A program made the position numbers and the translations under genes. From Lithobates sylvaticus (lineage: Eukaryota > Chordata > Amphibia > Anura > Ranidae): a DNA stretch of 64,000 nt. The notes under the pieces are model-generated. The model was not told where the DNA came from. It searched no databases and worked only from the letters and a program-made list of their open reading frames with translations. The DNA lies in NCBI GenBank assembly GCA_028564925.1, contig CM053033.1, positions 201,326,066-201,390,065 of the forward strand, given 5' to 3'. Below are positions 1 to 11,247 of this stretch, piece after piece. Position 1 is the stretch's first letter; every line of letters begins with the position of its first letter.

Positions 1-262
1 AGACTTTTTCCGATCGTGTGTAGAGAATTCCGACGGACAAAGTGCCACGCATGCTCAGATCAAATTACGAGACCAAAGCTATTGGCTACTAGCCCCTACA
101 TGGTTCCGCCGTACGCAACGAACGTCACCACGTTCGAAACGGTCAGATTTTCCGACAACTTAGTCCGACCAGTGTATGCAACACCAGTGTCGGACAAAAT
201 GCGTCAGAAAAACGGACGGATTTTGTGGTCGGAATTTACGACCGTGTGTACGGGGGCTTCGA
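1..262. mobile_element. Harbinger-type MITE, cut by the window edge
   Basis: The stretch matches by eye the non-autonomous element at 17,913-18,306: the same blocks occur in the same order (TTCCGA..GTGTGTAGA, AAAGTGCCACGCATGCTCAG, a CCGTACG block, then GGTCGGAATTTACGACCGTG). Its left end lies outside the window, so no target-site duplication can be checked. It encodes nothing convincing; the 102-codon open frame through it is judged accidental. Confidence 0.7.
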
Positions 263-1528
263 TGAAGGTGACAGCTCACTCACCTAGACACCTATGTTGG
301 AAATTCGTTAAATGTCCCAGTTGATGAATGCTCACAATATTTCAGTATGAGATTGTTATGTATGATTCTAAATACTGATAGCTGTGCCATAATTGATATC
401 AGATTGGTCAGACCTACAAGTGCCATCTGCAGTGGGTCAGAGTCAGCTGATGACATTTTCCATTCCTGGTCTGAAAGTCATTAGACCGCATCCTGTTCTT
501 ATGCTGGGAAGAAGCTGACAAGAGTTTGCCTGCATAATTATTTGGAAGTCCAGGCCACATGTTTACCATTAGTAAGTGCATACATTGATGCAGTGGTTTT
601 ATCCACAATAAAGTTTGCTGTCATGATTTTCTCAAAGTTATCCATAGTGAATCACCCAAAGCCACAGCGTCTTTAAAGCTGTGGTTGGCAGTGGTCTGAA
701 CATGGCAGACTAATTGTACATTGGAAAACAAACTTGTGGGTGCACCTGCTGGAACCTCACACAGACTTTAGTCCTCGCCTAGTTCAAGAATTATCCTCAC
801 TGAGTCTCTAAGCATACTAAAATAGAACTTCTGCCAGGTTATCATTTCTGTCTCCATCCCTGTTGAGGAGATTATCATTTGGAGGTTCTGGGACAAAAAA
901 ACAAGGAAAATTCTAAAGTTTACAGTTTTAACAAGAGTATGTAAACTAGGAGTAAAAGAGTAGAGTAAAAGATGGGACACCTGTTTTGTTGACGGCTATC
1001 AAGAGTGAGGTTTACCCTCACTTTGGAAATATTTCCTCCCACTTGTAGTCATGCCTTGTGTTGGGCAGTCTCCAAAATGTGGACAGAGATTTAAATAAAC
1101 TTGAAAGGTTTTAACCTTTTCTCTGGCTTCTGATAGGCCTTGGATACAACAGTGGTGATATCTTCCATCATAGCTGCTGACTTTGTTCTCCCCACCTATG
1201 ATTTGTGGGTGGTATTATCCATTCAAAATATTCCCACTCCAACAGGGAAAGCCCTTATAAAGTCCATATCAGGTATGCAGACCCAAAACCTCAAGCAAAA
1301 GTATTTCAGAAATAGTGTCTCCAAAAATGATAAGAAAGTGGGTTGTTTAACACTCTAACATCCAGAAAACTTTAGATTAGGGTGTAATGTCCAATGTAAG
1401 GGACCAAGCAAAATGTTGCATCAATGCTTTTCATTTCTGTTATTCTCTTACTACTGCTATGTACATTATATAGAACGACTAGTCAAATTGCATCTGATGC
1501 AATAACGAATGTTTGTTATTTCCTCAAG
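263..1528 (+). other. Presumed last intron of the AXL-like gene
   Basis: No coding exon, repeat or RNA gene was recognised here. Because the next exon begins with a splice acceptor and continues a kinase domain, this is read as the intron before the last AXL exon. A pyrimidine-rich tract followed by TCCTCAAG closes it at 1,528. Confidence 0.5.
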
Positions 1529-1934
1529 GTATGAATTAATGTCCAGTTGTTGGCAGCTGAATTCTAAAGACCGTCCCACATTTGAGACCCTTCACAGGGA
1601 ATTGGAGAAAATCCTCAAGAATTTGCCCCCTGCCAAAGATCCTGATGAGATTCTCTATGTCAACATGGAGAAGCCTTATTCTTCTTCCTTCACTGAAGAT
1701 GGGGAACTTGGAGCTGTGGGTGGTCTGGATGCGAAGGATTTTGGGGATGACATTTTCTCAAAGCCTAGCGCAGTCACTGCAGAGATTCACCAGCCTGAGA
1801 ATACCAACCGGTATGTTATGTGCCCAGGACATGAAGCCACTCGTTTGGTTACAACAATGGATCATCCACGCTACAGTTCAACTGTGGAAGAAGGGACATT
1901 GGAAGAGTTATTGGCTGGTCACGGATTCAGATAA
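1529..1934 (+). CDS. AXL: AXL-like receptor tyrosine kinase, last coding exon
   Basis: This exon encodes the end of the kinase domain and the cytoplasmic tail of a TAM-family receptor tyrosine kinase, a plasma-membrane receptor for GAS6. The start is set by an acceptor (TCCTCAAG) rather than by a Met; the end is a TAA stop. The first residues, YELMSSCWQLNSKDRPTF, are kinase subdomain XI with the Arg-Pro that ends the fold. The tail then has LPPAKDPDEILYVNME, which fits mammalian AXL (LPPAQEPDEILYVNMD, from memory) better than TYRO3 or MERTK. Two tyrosine docking sites are visible: YVNM, a p85/PI3K-type site corresponding to human Tyr821, and RYVMCP, corresponding to Tyr866. The tail is about 20 residues longer than I recall for human AXL and ends in an acidic EEGTLEELL stretch. 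Earlier exons lie to the left of the window. The gene converges on the olfactomedin-4-like gene. Confidence 0.88.
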
Positions 1935-3060
1935 TACACTGAAACCTGACACAGTCTATTTTTACAAGACTCAGAATATTGACGCTATGTTTCTAACATT
2001 ATTTTCATGGAGTTTTAGCCTTGTCATAGAGTACTTACTTTTTAACCAGCCATCCTCATTCCACAGAGGCATTACGTAGCAAAACGTCTCACTGGTCTTC
2101 CAACTATATTCTCTTTATATAACCACTATTGTCGAAAAAGGAAATATAATGCCTTAATGGTTTCTGCAGACAGAGACATGCGACCAAAGTCCAAGTGTGA
2201 CGTCTTTGATGGTGCTCTCATGGCAACTCTTTATAATGTGGTACGAAGAACCATGTAAGGGAATATGTATGAAAGCTGAAACAATTAAGAGACTCAAGCA
2301 TTCCATTAAGTTAGTGTTTCATAATTCCAGAACTGAAACAAAACAGGTACAGAGCATTACAAACTCCAGCACACAAAGATGAACTGAATATCCTCCTAAT
2401 GGAGCTTCTGATTTGGTGATCCAAATGGGTCTACCAATTCAAAGTTGGTAGTGATTTTTTTAAGGCACTTCATTGTTGTACCATTAGTCTTGTGTAGTTC
2501 AGTTTACATTAATTTAGTCTTGTGTAGTTCAGTTTCCATTCATTTGTTTTGAAGGAAGTCATTTTGTTTGAGAATTGGTTGAAAGGCCAATATTTCAAAA
2601 AACTGTTTGCCCAGTTACACACGTCTACTTATAGAAGCTTTCCACCTTCAGTTATTCAAAACTACAAGGCTGTACAATCAATATTGAAATCCCAGTTTCC
2701 TTATAAATGCAAAAGTCCTTTTCAAGCGTGTGCTTGATAAATACGGCAGTTGGGGGGGGGGGGGGGTTAATTATTGGGGCAAGTAAATGTGTGGCTGTCA
2801 GAAAACACCTAGACCGATCTCTGTTCTTATGTCAACATTGATCATATATATACCCTTAGCCACATAATCTCTGTAGAACATAAAGGATCTTAGAGACATA
2901 GTAGGACTTACACAGAGTTAAAGGGTTTAAAGTGTGTCACTTTCCTAGATGACATCTGTGAGCACAATAATAATCAGTATTATCATCACAATCTACACTG
3001 AGAATGACATTGCACTATTTGTTCTCTTTCTACCATGGCAATAAACGAATGCAGTCAGGG
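1935..3060 (+). other. Probable AXL 3' untranslated region
   Basis: No coding sequence follows the AXL stop. The first clear AATAAA in this direction is at about 3,040, followed by a T-rich stretch, so the 3' UTR may end near there; this is an inference. The stretch also holds a 30-bp direct repeat at about 2,460-2,540 (AGTCTTGTGTAGTTCAGTTT twice) and a run of about 16 G at 2,751-2,766. Confidence 0.35.
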
Positions 3061-5111
3061 AATGACAGTTAAGAAAAGGGATCTATTTTTATATTGCTTC
3101 TACTGTTGGTGGAACAGATGTAACGCATCTTTCTCCCTCTACCAGTCATGTTACAATGGGAGGGAAAATCACCATTTCTCATAACTCCCCTGGTGTTACC
3201 CTACATCGGGACGGCCAGGCTCCATGTATCATAATTCTCATCTATGCCACCTTGCACAAGAAGGCATAGATTACCTTTCTCCATCTATGTTGCCTTGGTT
3301 TGGGAAGATTTTTTTTTTTTTCTTTTTAATGTTTGTATTATTTTTCCACGTTTTTGTATTCGAGTTACACAAGCGAAACCAGCTAAATGACACTGCCATA
3401 TACCCATAATCTGTTTGGTTTTCGGTGTTCCTGCTCCTTTTTTTAATTTGATTTCCTTGATCCTCACAGCCAGGATTATAACGTTTAAAACAGTTATGGG
3501 CTACCTGTAGGCCTTCAACTATGAAGGAACCTAAACTTCCAGAAACTCATTGTAGTGAGTAGTCACAGGTTACCCAAATTACAAGTGTATTCACTTAGCT
3601 TTTTTAATAAGGTTGGTTTATTAAACCTGGAACAAAGAATTTCAACTAAACTTCCTAGTCAATAAACATGCCCCAATCAGATGTACCCCAGTATGTCCAC
3701 TTTAATACAAACCTATACCTTGTTCAATGGCACCATCTCTTTTGTTGTCCAGAAATGTAAAACAGTTTGGAGGTATGACTATAAATTCTATGTGTACTCC
3801 TGCAGTATCCATCATTAAATGGGAGAGGTAAAGTTCTCTTGGTGCTGTATAGGGAATAGCACTATGTCTGACATAATGGACTTTTAGCAAGTACACTTTA
3901 CTATCCTCCCTTTCAGATTGCCACTTACTATTAATGACAAGTCCACCAGAACTGATATTTGAGTTTGGGTAAGCCCCAGTGGGTTTAAAAGGCAACCATC
4001 ATCTGACATCCCTTCAAAACCCTATTGGCAAAATCTCCTGGTTGTTTGTATCTGCAACATAGGTGTATTTGTTTATTCTCTGTTATGGAGAATCCATTGG
4101 GGATTTTACTTTGCCTTAGTACCATCGCCAATTACTTTTTATATTTGCCACAGAAACATAAAGTAGGAGAGCTAAGTGTCTCAGAAACAGGCCCTCTGTA
4201 ACACTGGAGAAGGGGACAAGTGTAGGACCAATTTGATTTTAGCTTCAGTTTACTAACCTACACTAGAAAAGTAGCATTTGAAATCTTTGGGTGATAGTAA
4301 AGAACACCTAATTTCTCAATATGTCCAGGTTTACACCATGCAGATTAATTATTAGTCCCATAATGTTGTAGATCTCTAGTCAGTTGGCTGAATTTTAATA
4401 TTATTTTTTTCAGCTGTCAAACTGCCTGATATCTAAAGTATGGGTGGGCTCTGTTGGGCTGAATCGCTCACTGGCTACTTATGGTTCTCAGGAACATTTT
4501 AGCAAAGTGTTGTTTCCTGCTATATTATTCTCCAAAAAAACAATGACATGTAAAAAACCTTAAAGGGAGATGGGCAATCAAGTACAGAGATCTCATCAAT
4601 GGTGCACAAAAATATAAAAGCCAGTAGAGGTCAGCCCACCAGAATCCTTCCAAAACTGAATGATGACTATTGAGTGGACTAATTCACAATATAATTAATG
4701 GCATGAGTGCAATTTGATTAACTGTTACCACGTTAATGAAAATATATGCGTGCAGAGAAACCTCTTTTTGGGACAAAGTGACATACGTTACAGATAAAAT
4801 TATCCGTAAGTAGAAATTTTGTTACTTTTTTTACAAGCAGTTTTGTTATAATGTACTGTATATACCTATTTTTTTGTATATTAAATGAAATATATATTTC
4901 TGTACACTTAGAAAAGCTTAAAACATCAAATAAATGCTTATTTTTCATCAGCTTACGTTATTATTGGTATTTATTAAAAAAAAACACAAAAGAGAACAAT
5001 TGTTGCCTGGTAAATGTATTGGTGTTAATGCCCATAATCAGTAAAGGAAGTGATTTCCTGGCACAACTACAGCCAATAACATCCTTCTCTGCTCCTCTCC
5101 TCTCCCTGCTC
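3061..5111. other. Intergenic stretch with nothing recognised
   Basis: AT-rich, with no convincing exon and no terminal-repeat structure seen. The short open frames here have no family resemblance. Confidence 0.5.
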
Positions 5112-5125
5112 TCTATCAGTCACTG

Positions 5126-5775
5126 TAAGAAATATGTATATACCGCGCTATCACCAAGTGTAGCAGCCGGCACTAAAAGGTGTAACTAGAAAACACGTAT
5201 ATAAAAGACAAAGTACAGCGCTACCAAAATCTAAAATAGTAAATCACTTAAACAATACACCAACAAATAACATATAGTGACATAAGTAATATGATGCAAA
5301 GTGAATCTTGAAAAAAAGTAAAAACTTTTTAGGCTGAATGAACAAAAAGTCCAAAAATATAAAGTGTCCAGAAAATATATGTGCAGTCCAAAGGTGATGA
5401 GTGACTATTAAACAAATAACAGTTCCGTGAGTGTCCCATCCAGCAAGTGACAAACGTAATCCACCACCAACAGCACGAAATGCTTACCAGAACACAATGA
5501 CGCACACAAGCATATACTTGGTGAGTCAAACAGGCTTAATAATGTAGTTCCAGGGGTCCCAGATTAATGGATGCAGATCAGACCTTTCCAGGGATCGTTC
5601 TCAAATAATGGGATCAGAGTATGACAGAATCAAACTCACCAAAGAAGCATGGTTGATGATTAAAAGAGGCACATCTAAGTATGCAGGCATCCGGGGGAAA
5701 GCTGTCCACATAAACCGCCCCCCACACCGCCGGCTCTCATCGTTGTATTAGATATCGCCACTACACATGTACCTA
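5126..5775. mobile_element. 650-bp insertion with 14-bp target duplication, possibly Penelope-derived
   Basis: The 14-mer TCTATCAGTCACTG stands at 5,112-5,125 and again at 5,776-5,789, bracketing 650 bp. The insert starts TAAGAAATATGTATATACCG and continues into a GCGCTA, recalling the GGGGCGCTA near the ends of the two Penelope-like elements at 44.4 and 49.7 kb. A long target duplication with no terminal inverted repeats fits a retroelement rather than a DNA transposon. No coding capacity is seen. Confidence 0.5.
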
Positions 5776-5929
5776 TCTATCAGTCACTGACAGGGATGGA
5801 CATCCATTGGCCAGGGAGCAATGTTCACCTCTTTACCCCCCCCCCTCCCTCCATCGCAAAGGAAGATGCCAACATATCACGGGATATACTTGCTTTATTT
5901 TGAGTTAGTCAAACAAAACCAAGAAAAAT

Positions 5930-6590
5930 TGTAATATAAATCTTGAGAGCCTCCATAGTAGGGGCAAATATATAATAATAGATAGATTAAGGGCAGGTAT
6001 GACTGGAGGGAGCCCACTCCTCCTTAAAGGCACAGGGGCGCAGCAAATAGCACAATGGCAGCGAAGGTATCCAGTGCGCCCCCTCACCAAATAACCAACG
6101 GTACAAACAAATGGCAAAAGCCTCCACCTATAACTAGCCTTAACAGCAAGGGGCACATGGAAGGGTGATGCATGTCAAACAAAAAAACAAGAAAAAATCC
6201 CAGCTCAACTTGCCAGCCAGCCTGCAACAAACTAAATTGTCCTGTCTAACAGTTCACCTTAAAAACAGGGTTTTCGTTTGCATGCATTTGCAAATACATG
6301 TGTAAGCTGCAGAGGCTGTGACAAGGCACTCCAGTATTATCTGCAGTCCTGACCCTATAAATCGTGAGAGCATCCATAGTAGGAGCACTTATACAAAAAT
6401 GGATAGATTGAGGGCATGTATGCCTGGAGGGAGCCCACACTTCCATAAAGGACACCCAGCAAATAGCACAATGGCAGCGAAGATGTCCACTGCGCCCCTA
6501 CATCAAATAACCAACGGTACAAGCAATCAGCAACTGTCCCAATCTATGACTGGCCTTAACAGCAAGGAGCACATGGAAGGACTATTCATT
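5930..6590. repeat. Two imperfect direct copies of a ~235-bp sequence
   Basis: The blocks 5,935-6,165 and 6,355-6,585 share long stretches (CCTCCATAGTAGG or CATCCATAGTAGG, GCAAATAGCACAATGGCAGC, AAATAACCAACGGTAC, CTTAACAGCAAGG, CACATGGAAGG) in the same order and orientation, about 190 bp apart. The family is not recognised. Confidence 0.75.
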
Positions 6591-6624
6591 TTGAGTAAGC
6601 ACTGCAAGGCCAAGTAGTTAGCAG

Positions 6625-6745
6625 TTAGCTTTGCAGTACTGGGACCATGGCTTCAATTTTCTCCAGGTGTTATATCTGCATAGAGTTTGCATGTCCTCCC
6701 TGTTATTTTGTTGGTTCCACTAGGTGCTCTGATTTCCTTTTATTG
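6625..6745 (+). repeat. Short CR1/L2-type retroposon relic
   Basis: The run CATAGAGTTTGCATGTCC followed by TCCCTGTTATTTTGTTGGTT resembles the widespread vertebrate LINE/SINE tail consensus (CATGGAGTTTGCATGTTC with CTCCCTGTG, from memory). It is old and short, and the boundaries are approximate. Confidence 0.45.
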
Positions 6746-7091
6746 TTAAAATGAAGGTAGGGGGAGCAAATAGCGCCCCCTACATATGGAAATAGGGACA
6801 ATATAGGAATGTGACCAGTATTTTGAAAATTAACATATTTTACATTGATTGGTTATTTACCTTTAACTTGAGTCAGGTGATCTAAAGAACCTATAAGAAT
6901 AAAAAGAAGGTTATATAAGAAATCATCCCAACGGTTTCTGTCAGAATGACGGTTGCAGCAGAAGAAAAAGGCACCCTCCTTCCCCCCCATATTTGTCACG
7001 GTCCTTTTCCCCCTCCTTTTCTATTTGGTAATTATCCCCAATTTGTGTTGGGGGATAGTGTTTTATTTAAGGTTGTAGTTGGTTCGAGCTT

Positions 7092-7901
7092 TTAACCTCC
7101 TTGGCGGTAACCCCGAGCCTGGCTCGGGTCCAGCTTTTTGTGCTGGGAGCGGTAACCCCGAGCCAGGCTCGGGCTTGCGTTGCAGGATACAGGGGGGAAG
7201 TTACTTACCTTTTCCCCTGGATCCTGCGATGTCTCCCCGCTGTGTGAGCGAGCCGTCCGCTCGCTCGATTCACACAGTGCCGGGTGCCGCCGATCTCCGT
7301 TCCCTGTGACGTTACGACGCACGGGAGCGGAGATCGGCGCCAAGTTTAAAAAAGTTTAAAAACACAATACACATACAGTACTGTAATCTTACAGATTACA
7401 GTACTGTATACAAAAAATACACACCCCCTTTGTCCCTAGTGGTCTGCCCAGTGCCCTGCATGTCATTTTATATAATAAAAAGATTTTTTTTTCTGCCTGG
7501 AAACTGGAGATTGTCCATAGCAACCAAAAAGTGTCCCTTTATGTCAAAAGTGGTTTTAGACAGCTAGAAAACACTGATAAAAAATTAAAATCACAATTTA
7601 TCATCAAACAATAAATTTAATGACAGCGACTATTCTGCAACTGAGCAAATTTCAGTGTTTTTGATTTGATTACATTATTGAATCATTTTTATATATATTT
7701 TTATTATATTATAATTTATTATTTTGTGTTTCAAACTTTATCATACCCGGGATGTCTACTAGACTCTGGTTCGGACAGATTTAAGTGAGTTATTCATAAG
7801 AATTGCATGCCTACAATATAAAAACGCCAAATTTCCATGCAAATAATTGTACCGCTTTCAGCACTAAATTCCAGCCAGAATCATACCGCCAGGGAGGTTA
7901 A
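7092..7901. mobile_element. Non-autonomous TTAA-target DNA element
   Basis: TTAA stands at both ends (7,092-7,095 and 7,898-7,901), with matching termini: TTAACCTCCTTGGCGGTA on the left and TACCGCCAGGGAGGTTAA on the right. TTAA duplication with such termini fits the piggyBac superfamily (Kolobok also uses TTAA). The inside is non-coding. Relatives are at 41,385-41,696 and 60,008-60,319. Confidence 0.8.
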
Positions 7902-8401
7902 AGCTGGACCATTGGTTTATAATCTTGAAAAAAGGTTATACATGTAATATCGTTACTGTAAGTCATTATCGTTAATAAAGGGCCATTCATACCACATTTT
8001 AAGTCTTAATTGTCTTATTATATCCATAGTTTATGTCATAAGTTTGAATTTGTCCTCTAATCCCATACACACTGGATGAGTAATTTTGCTCCACCTATAT
8101 TGGCCATTGCAGCAGGTGTTTTGATGGCTGTTGTAGAGATAGCAGACACCCCCTTCTAAATTCTCTTTCCTTTCTAGTTGCTTTTCAAGAGAGATTTATA
8201 TGAATAAGATGCAAAGCAAAAGCAGACTGTTATGCGATCAAAAATGATTCTGGCTATTGGATAATATGAAAAGGGGGAGTATGTAAATGTGAAGATCCAT
8301 GTGTGCTGTTCTGATGAACGTGATGGTTCAGCACTGGACAGCGATAATCCCCTTACTGCCTCCAATGATCCAACCACACTCCGGAAATAACATTGGGATA
8401 G

Positions 8402-8602
8402 TTTTACTAAAGGCAAATAGATGACTTTGCAGGTGCAGTTGAACTCATTTTCCCCAGAGCTCAGTAAATGTGGTAAAGCTCTGCTGATGTCCATAATTTA
8501 ATCATGTGTAAAGTGAGGCGTCACCACATTTACTAAGTTCTGGTGAAAATTAGTGCAACTGCACTTGCAAAGTGCACAGTCTATTTGCCCGTAGTAAATC
8601 CA
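8402..8602. repeat. Fold-back MITE (TTTACTAAAGGCAAATAGA family)
   Basis: The left half (TTTACTAAAGGCAAATAGA..GCAGTTG) is the reverse complement of the right half (CAACTGCACTTGCAAAG..CTATTTGCCCGTAGTAAA). The same family recurs at 15,598-15,834. No coding sequence. Confidence 0.7.
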
Positions 8603-9271
8603 CCCTATTTATTCCAGTATTATACAGGACTCCTTTATCCAACTGTGACACACTGGGGTTTTGTAGCTCAGTGGTAGTGCCAAAACAGTGAGTTTACTCC
8701 ATGCCAGAAGTAGTTTTCAGGGCTTTCCTGACCACTTTTATTTTTAAAGAAAGTTCAAAGTTCATACAGGTATGTCTTCCCACACAGGGGGTTCTCACCA
8801 TCCACACGGTCAAAACATAATACGTAGCCTCCTGGCTCTCTTGGCAACTTTACTGCTCAGATTAGTACCTTTTGGTCCTTCTGGGCATCAAACATGTCTA
8901 CGTGTACCTCAGCTCTGTGTCTTACCTTGCAGCTCCCTGCTGCTTTGCCCCTCATGGACTCTCTCTCAGGCGCAGGCCTTGGTCTTTCCTGACCTGGACA
9001 GCAGACGTGCATCTCTCACCACTCCCTTCACACACTGACCCCCCTCGTGAGAGTGGGGTCCTGACATCTAATTCTGTTACTCATATGAAGCCAGCACACA
9101 CCTGTACCATTAGTGTGCTTGCTTCCTACAAAATCTGGCCTAAACCACCATATTAAACAGTAGCATGGGTCAGAGCTGCCACACAAGTTTCATTCATGTG
9201 CCAGAGCTATTAGCAAGTGATTTGTTTGTGCTGGACTCATTTAGGGCTTGTTTACACAAGTGATGGTCCTC
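8603..9271. other. Stretch with nothing recognised
   Basis: No gene or terminal-repeat element seen. It includes a short tRNA-like string that was rejected as a tRNA gene. Confidence 0.4.
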
Positions 9272-9740
9272 TTAAAGTGGTATTGCCACCCAAAAAAATA
9301 AATTGGCTTAAAAATCATAAAAAAAAAATTAAAAAAAATAATTGGAAAAAAATAAATTTTTTACTCACCTCTAAATGCCTGTAGCTAGGGGGTCCCTCGT
9401 AGTCTGCCACCTTCAGTGCCAGGGCGCTGACATAACTTCCCCTTGGTGCCGCACAGTCATCTGGGACCTGTCACGTGTCCCAGATGACTAAGCGTCGAAT
9501 CACGGCGCACGGTGCCTCTCGCGCATGCGCAGTGGGTGCCCAGCTGTGAAGCCACAGCCGGGTGCCCACATTAAGAATGCCGGCGCCGCGAGCGGAGCGG
9601 GGAACGAGGGGGGGGGCTCGTTCCCCCGCATCGCTGGACCCTGGGACAGGTAAGTGTCCGCTTATTAAAAGTCAGCAGCTGCTGCAGTATTTGTAGCTGC
9701 TGACTTTTAAAAAAAAATTTTTGTGGGCACTCCTCTTTAA
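9272..9740. mobile_element. ~470-bp TTAA-flanked MITE
   Basis: TTAA is at 9,272-9,275 and 9,737-9,740. The ends pair as TTAAAGTGGTATTGCCACCC against TTAAAGAGGAGTGCCCACAA read from the right. The middle is GC-rich and non-coding. It resembles the element at 42,934-43,498, which has the same TTAAAG(C/T)GG start. Confidence 0.7.
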
Positions 9741-11239
9741 GAGTGATCTGAGGTAGACCGATTGTCAGAGTTTGACAGGCAGTGAGGAGGCTGTATGTCA
9801 TCCCCTCACCTCCTGTTTAAACCCCTAAAACCCTGCATCACCCCGTTTCAACTGCACATGTATGTTGGCCCAGGCCCTGGGTATTCAATAAGGGGGAGAC
9901 CACACGCACACAGTTCTTGATGTTGTAATTAATCTTGTAGAATGTATACAGTTTAGCAGTAATGAAAACAGAACATTTTGTTGTAGGCACTGTTATAAGA
10001 CAATATAGTAGTTGGTATTTATACAGCTTGGGCCTGTATTACCGGAGGACGGCTTCTGCTGGTGGGGTGGCGGTTTGAGGTGTATATTTCTGGTCTGGTC
10101 TGGTCTGGATACTGGAATGTTTCCTGAACTCAGGCGTTGTCTGTGAGCTGACCCTACTCACCAGGAACCTCTCCCTGCACATGTATTTTCCCTCATCAGC
10201 AGGTCTCTGTCCTTGACCTACCACTCATTCCAGGCATGCCCAAATGACACAGGAGACCTTATATATAAGGCTCCTGGACAAGGCCTCCAAAGGTTTCAGC
10301 TTAACCCAAACTTAGCATGCAAATCTCATTGAAGTCGATAGAGGGCAAATACTCCTGCATAGGTGTGCGCAGTCTATTGAATTAGGGTGTGAACCCCAAA
10401 TGTATTAAAACATTGACAGTGTTAGTAGAGCAGTGGACTTGTCAGTAGGGCAGAAGTTGATGGCAATAGGGCAGTGAATGGTGTCAGTAGTTTTTTATTT
10501 TTTAAATATTTTACAAAAAAAATTTAGGAGCTCCATTAGGGGGGCTTTGGTGAAATATCAGCAGGCCAATAGGCAAACTATTGTCATAAAATGGCGCACG
10601 AAGCTGGTCGTTGCAATAGGGGACATCAAAACAACAAATAATGTATTTAAAATTACTGTACAGCAGAGAAGAGGGTCCTTTTAATGCGACTTTGAGAATG
10701 ACATGGAAAAAACGTACATGCTTGGGAGATGCTTTCAACCTGTATGTGGTGCTATGGAATAGTACTCACTAACCAGTGTGAGATCCTCATTTTTAAAAGC
10801 ATTAGATGTGCTCACATTTCAACTCTGCAGCCCGCTGTCTAGCCGCTCTCTGCTCTGCCTGTGTCTCTGTTGCCAGACAATACAGACAACATCCCCTCTG
10901 CTTTCATTGGTCAGCCACAGTGGCGCCTTTGCAAAGCGTCCTAAGCAGCAGGTCAGTTTAAACTTTTCAGTATTGATTAGGAATGAGCCAAATGTACCTG
11001 GGTTTGGTCTCAGAGAGTTTACAAAACATGACAAAGGTTCAGATGCTGGATCCAAACCTCATTAAAGTCAATGGGAGTCAAATGTTAAAAAATAGTAATG
11101 GTCTCCGGGCAGAGCAGAGCCCCTGGAGCGGTTGGTTGCCCTCCCCCACCCCTTTCTTCCCACTTTCCTCTATCTGGTTATCTCTGCTTCCTCTCGCTTA
11201 TCTGATCTTTTCTAACCTTCTCACTATGTTCTTTATCTC
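9741..11239. other. Stretch with nothing recognised
   Basis: No supported gene. A short (GGTCT)n run is present at about 10,090-10,108. Open frames of 60-127 codons occur on both strands but show no family features. Confidence 0.4.
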
Positions 11240-11247
11240 CTCCACAC

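Noticed and set aside
8655-8680. tRNA-like string GTAGCTCAGTGGTAG
   Set aside because: It resembles a tRNA A-box region, but no D-arm to T-arm continuation, anticodon stem or B-box follows.
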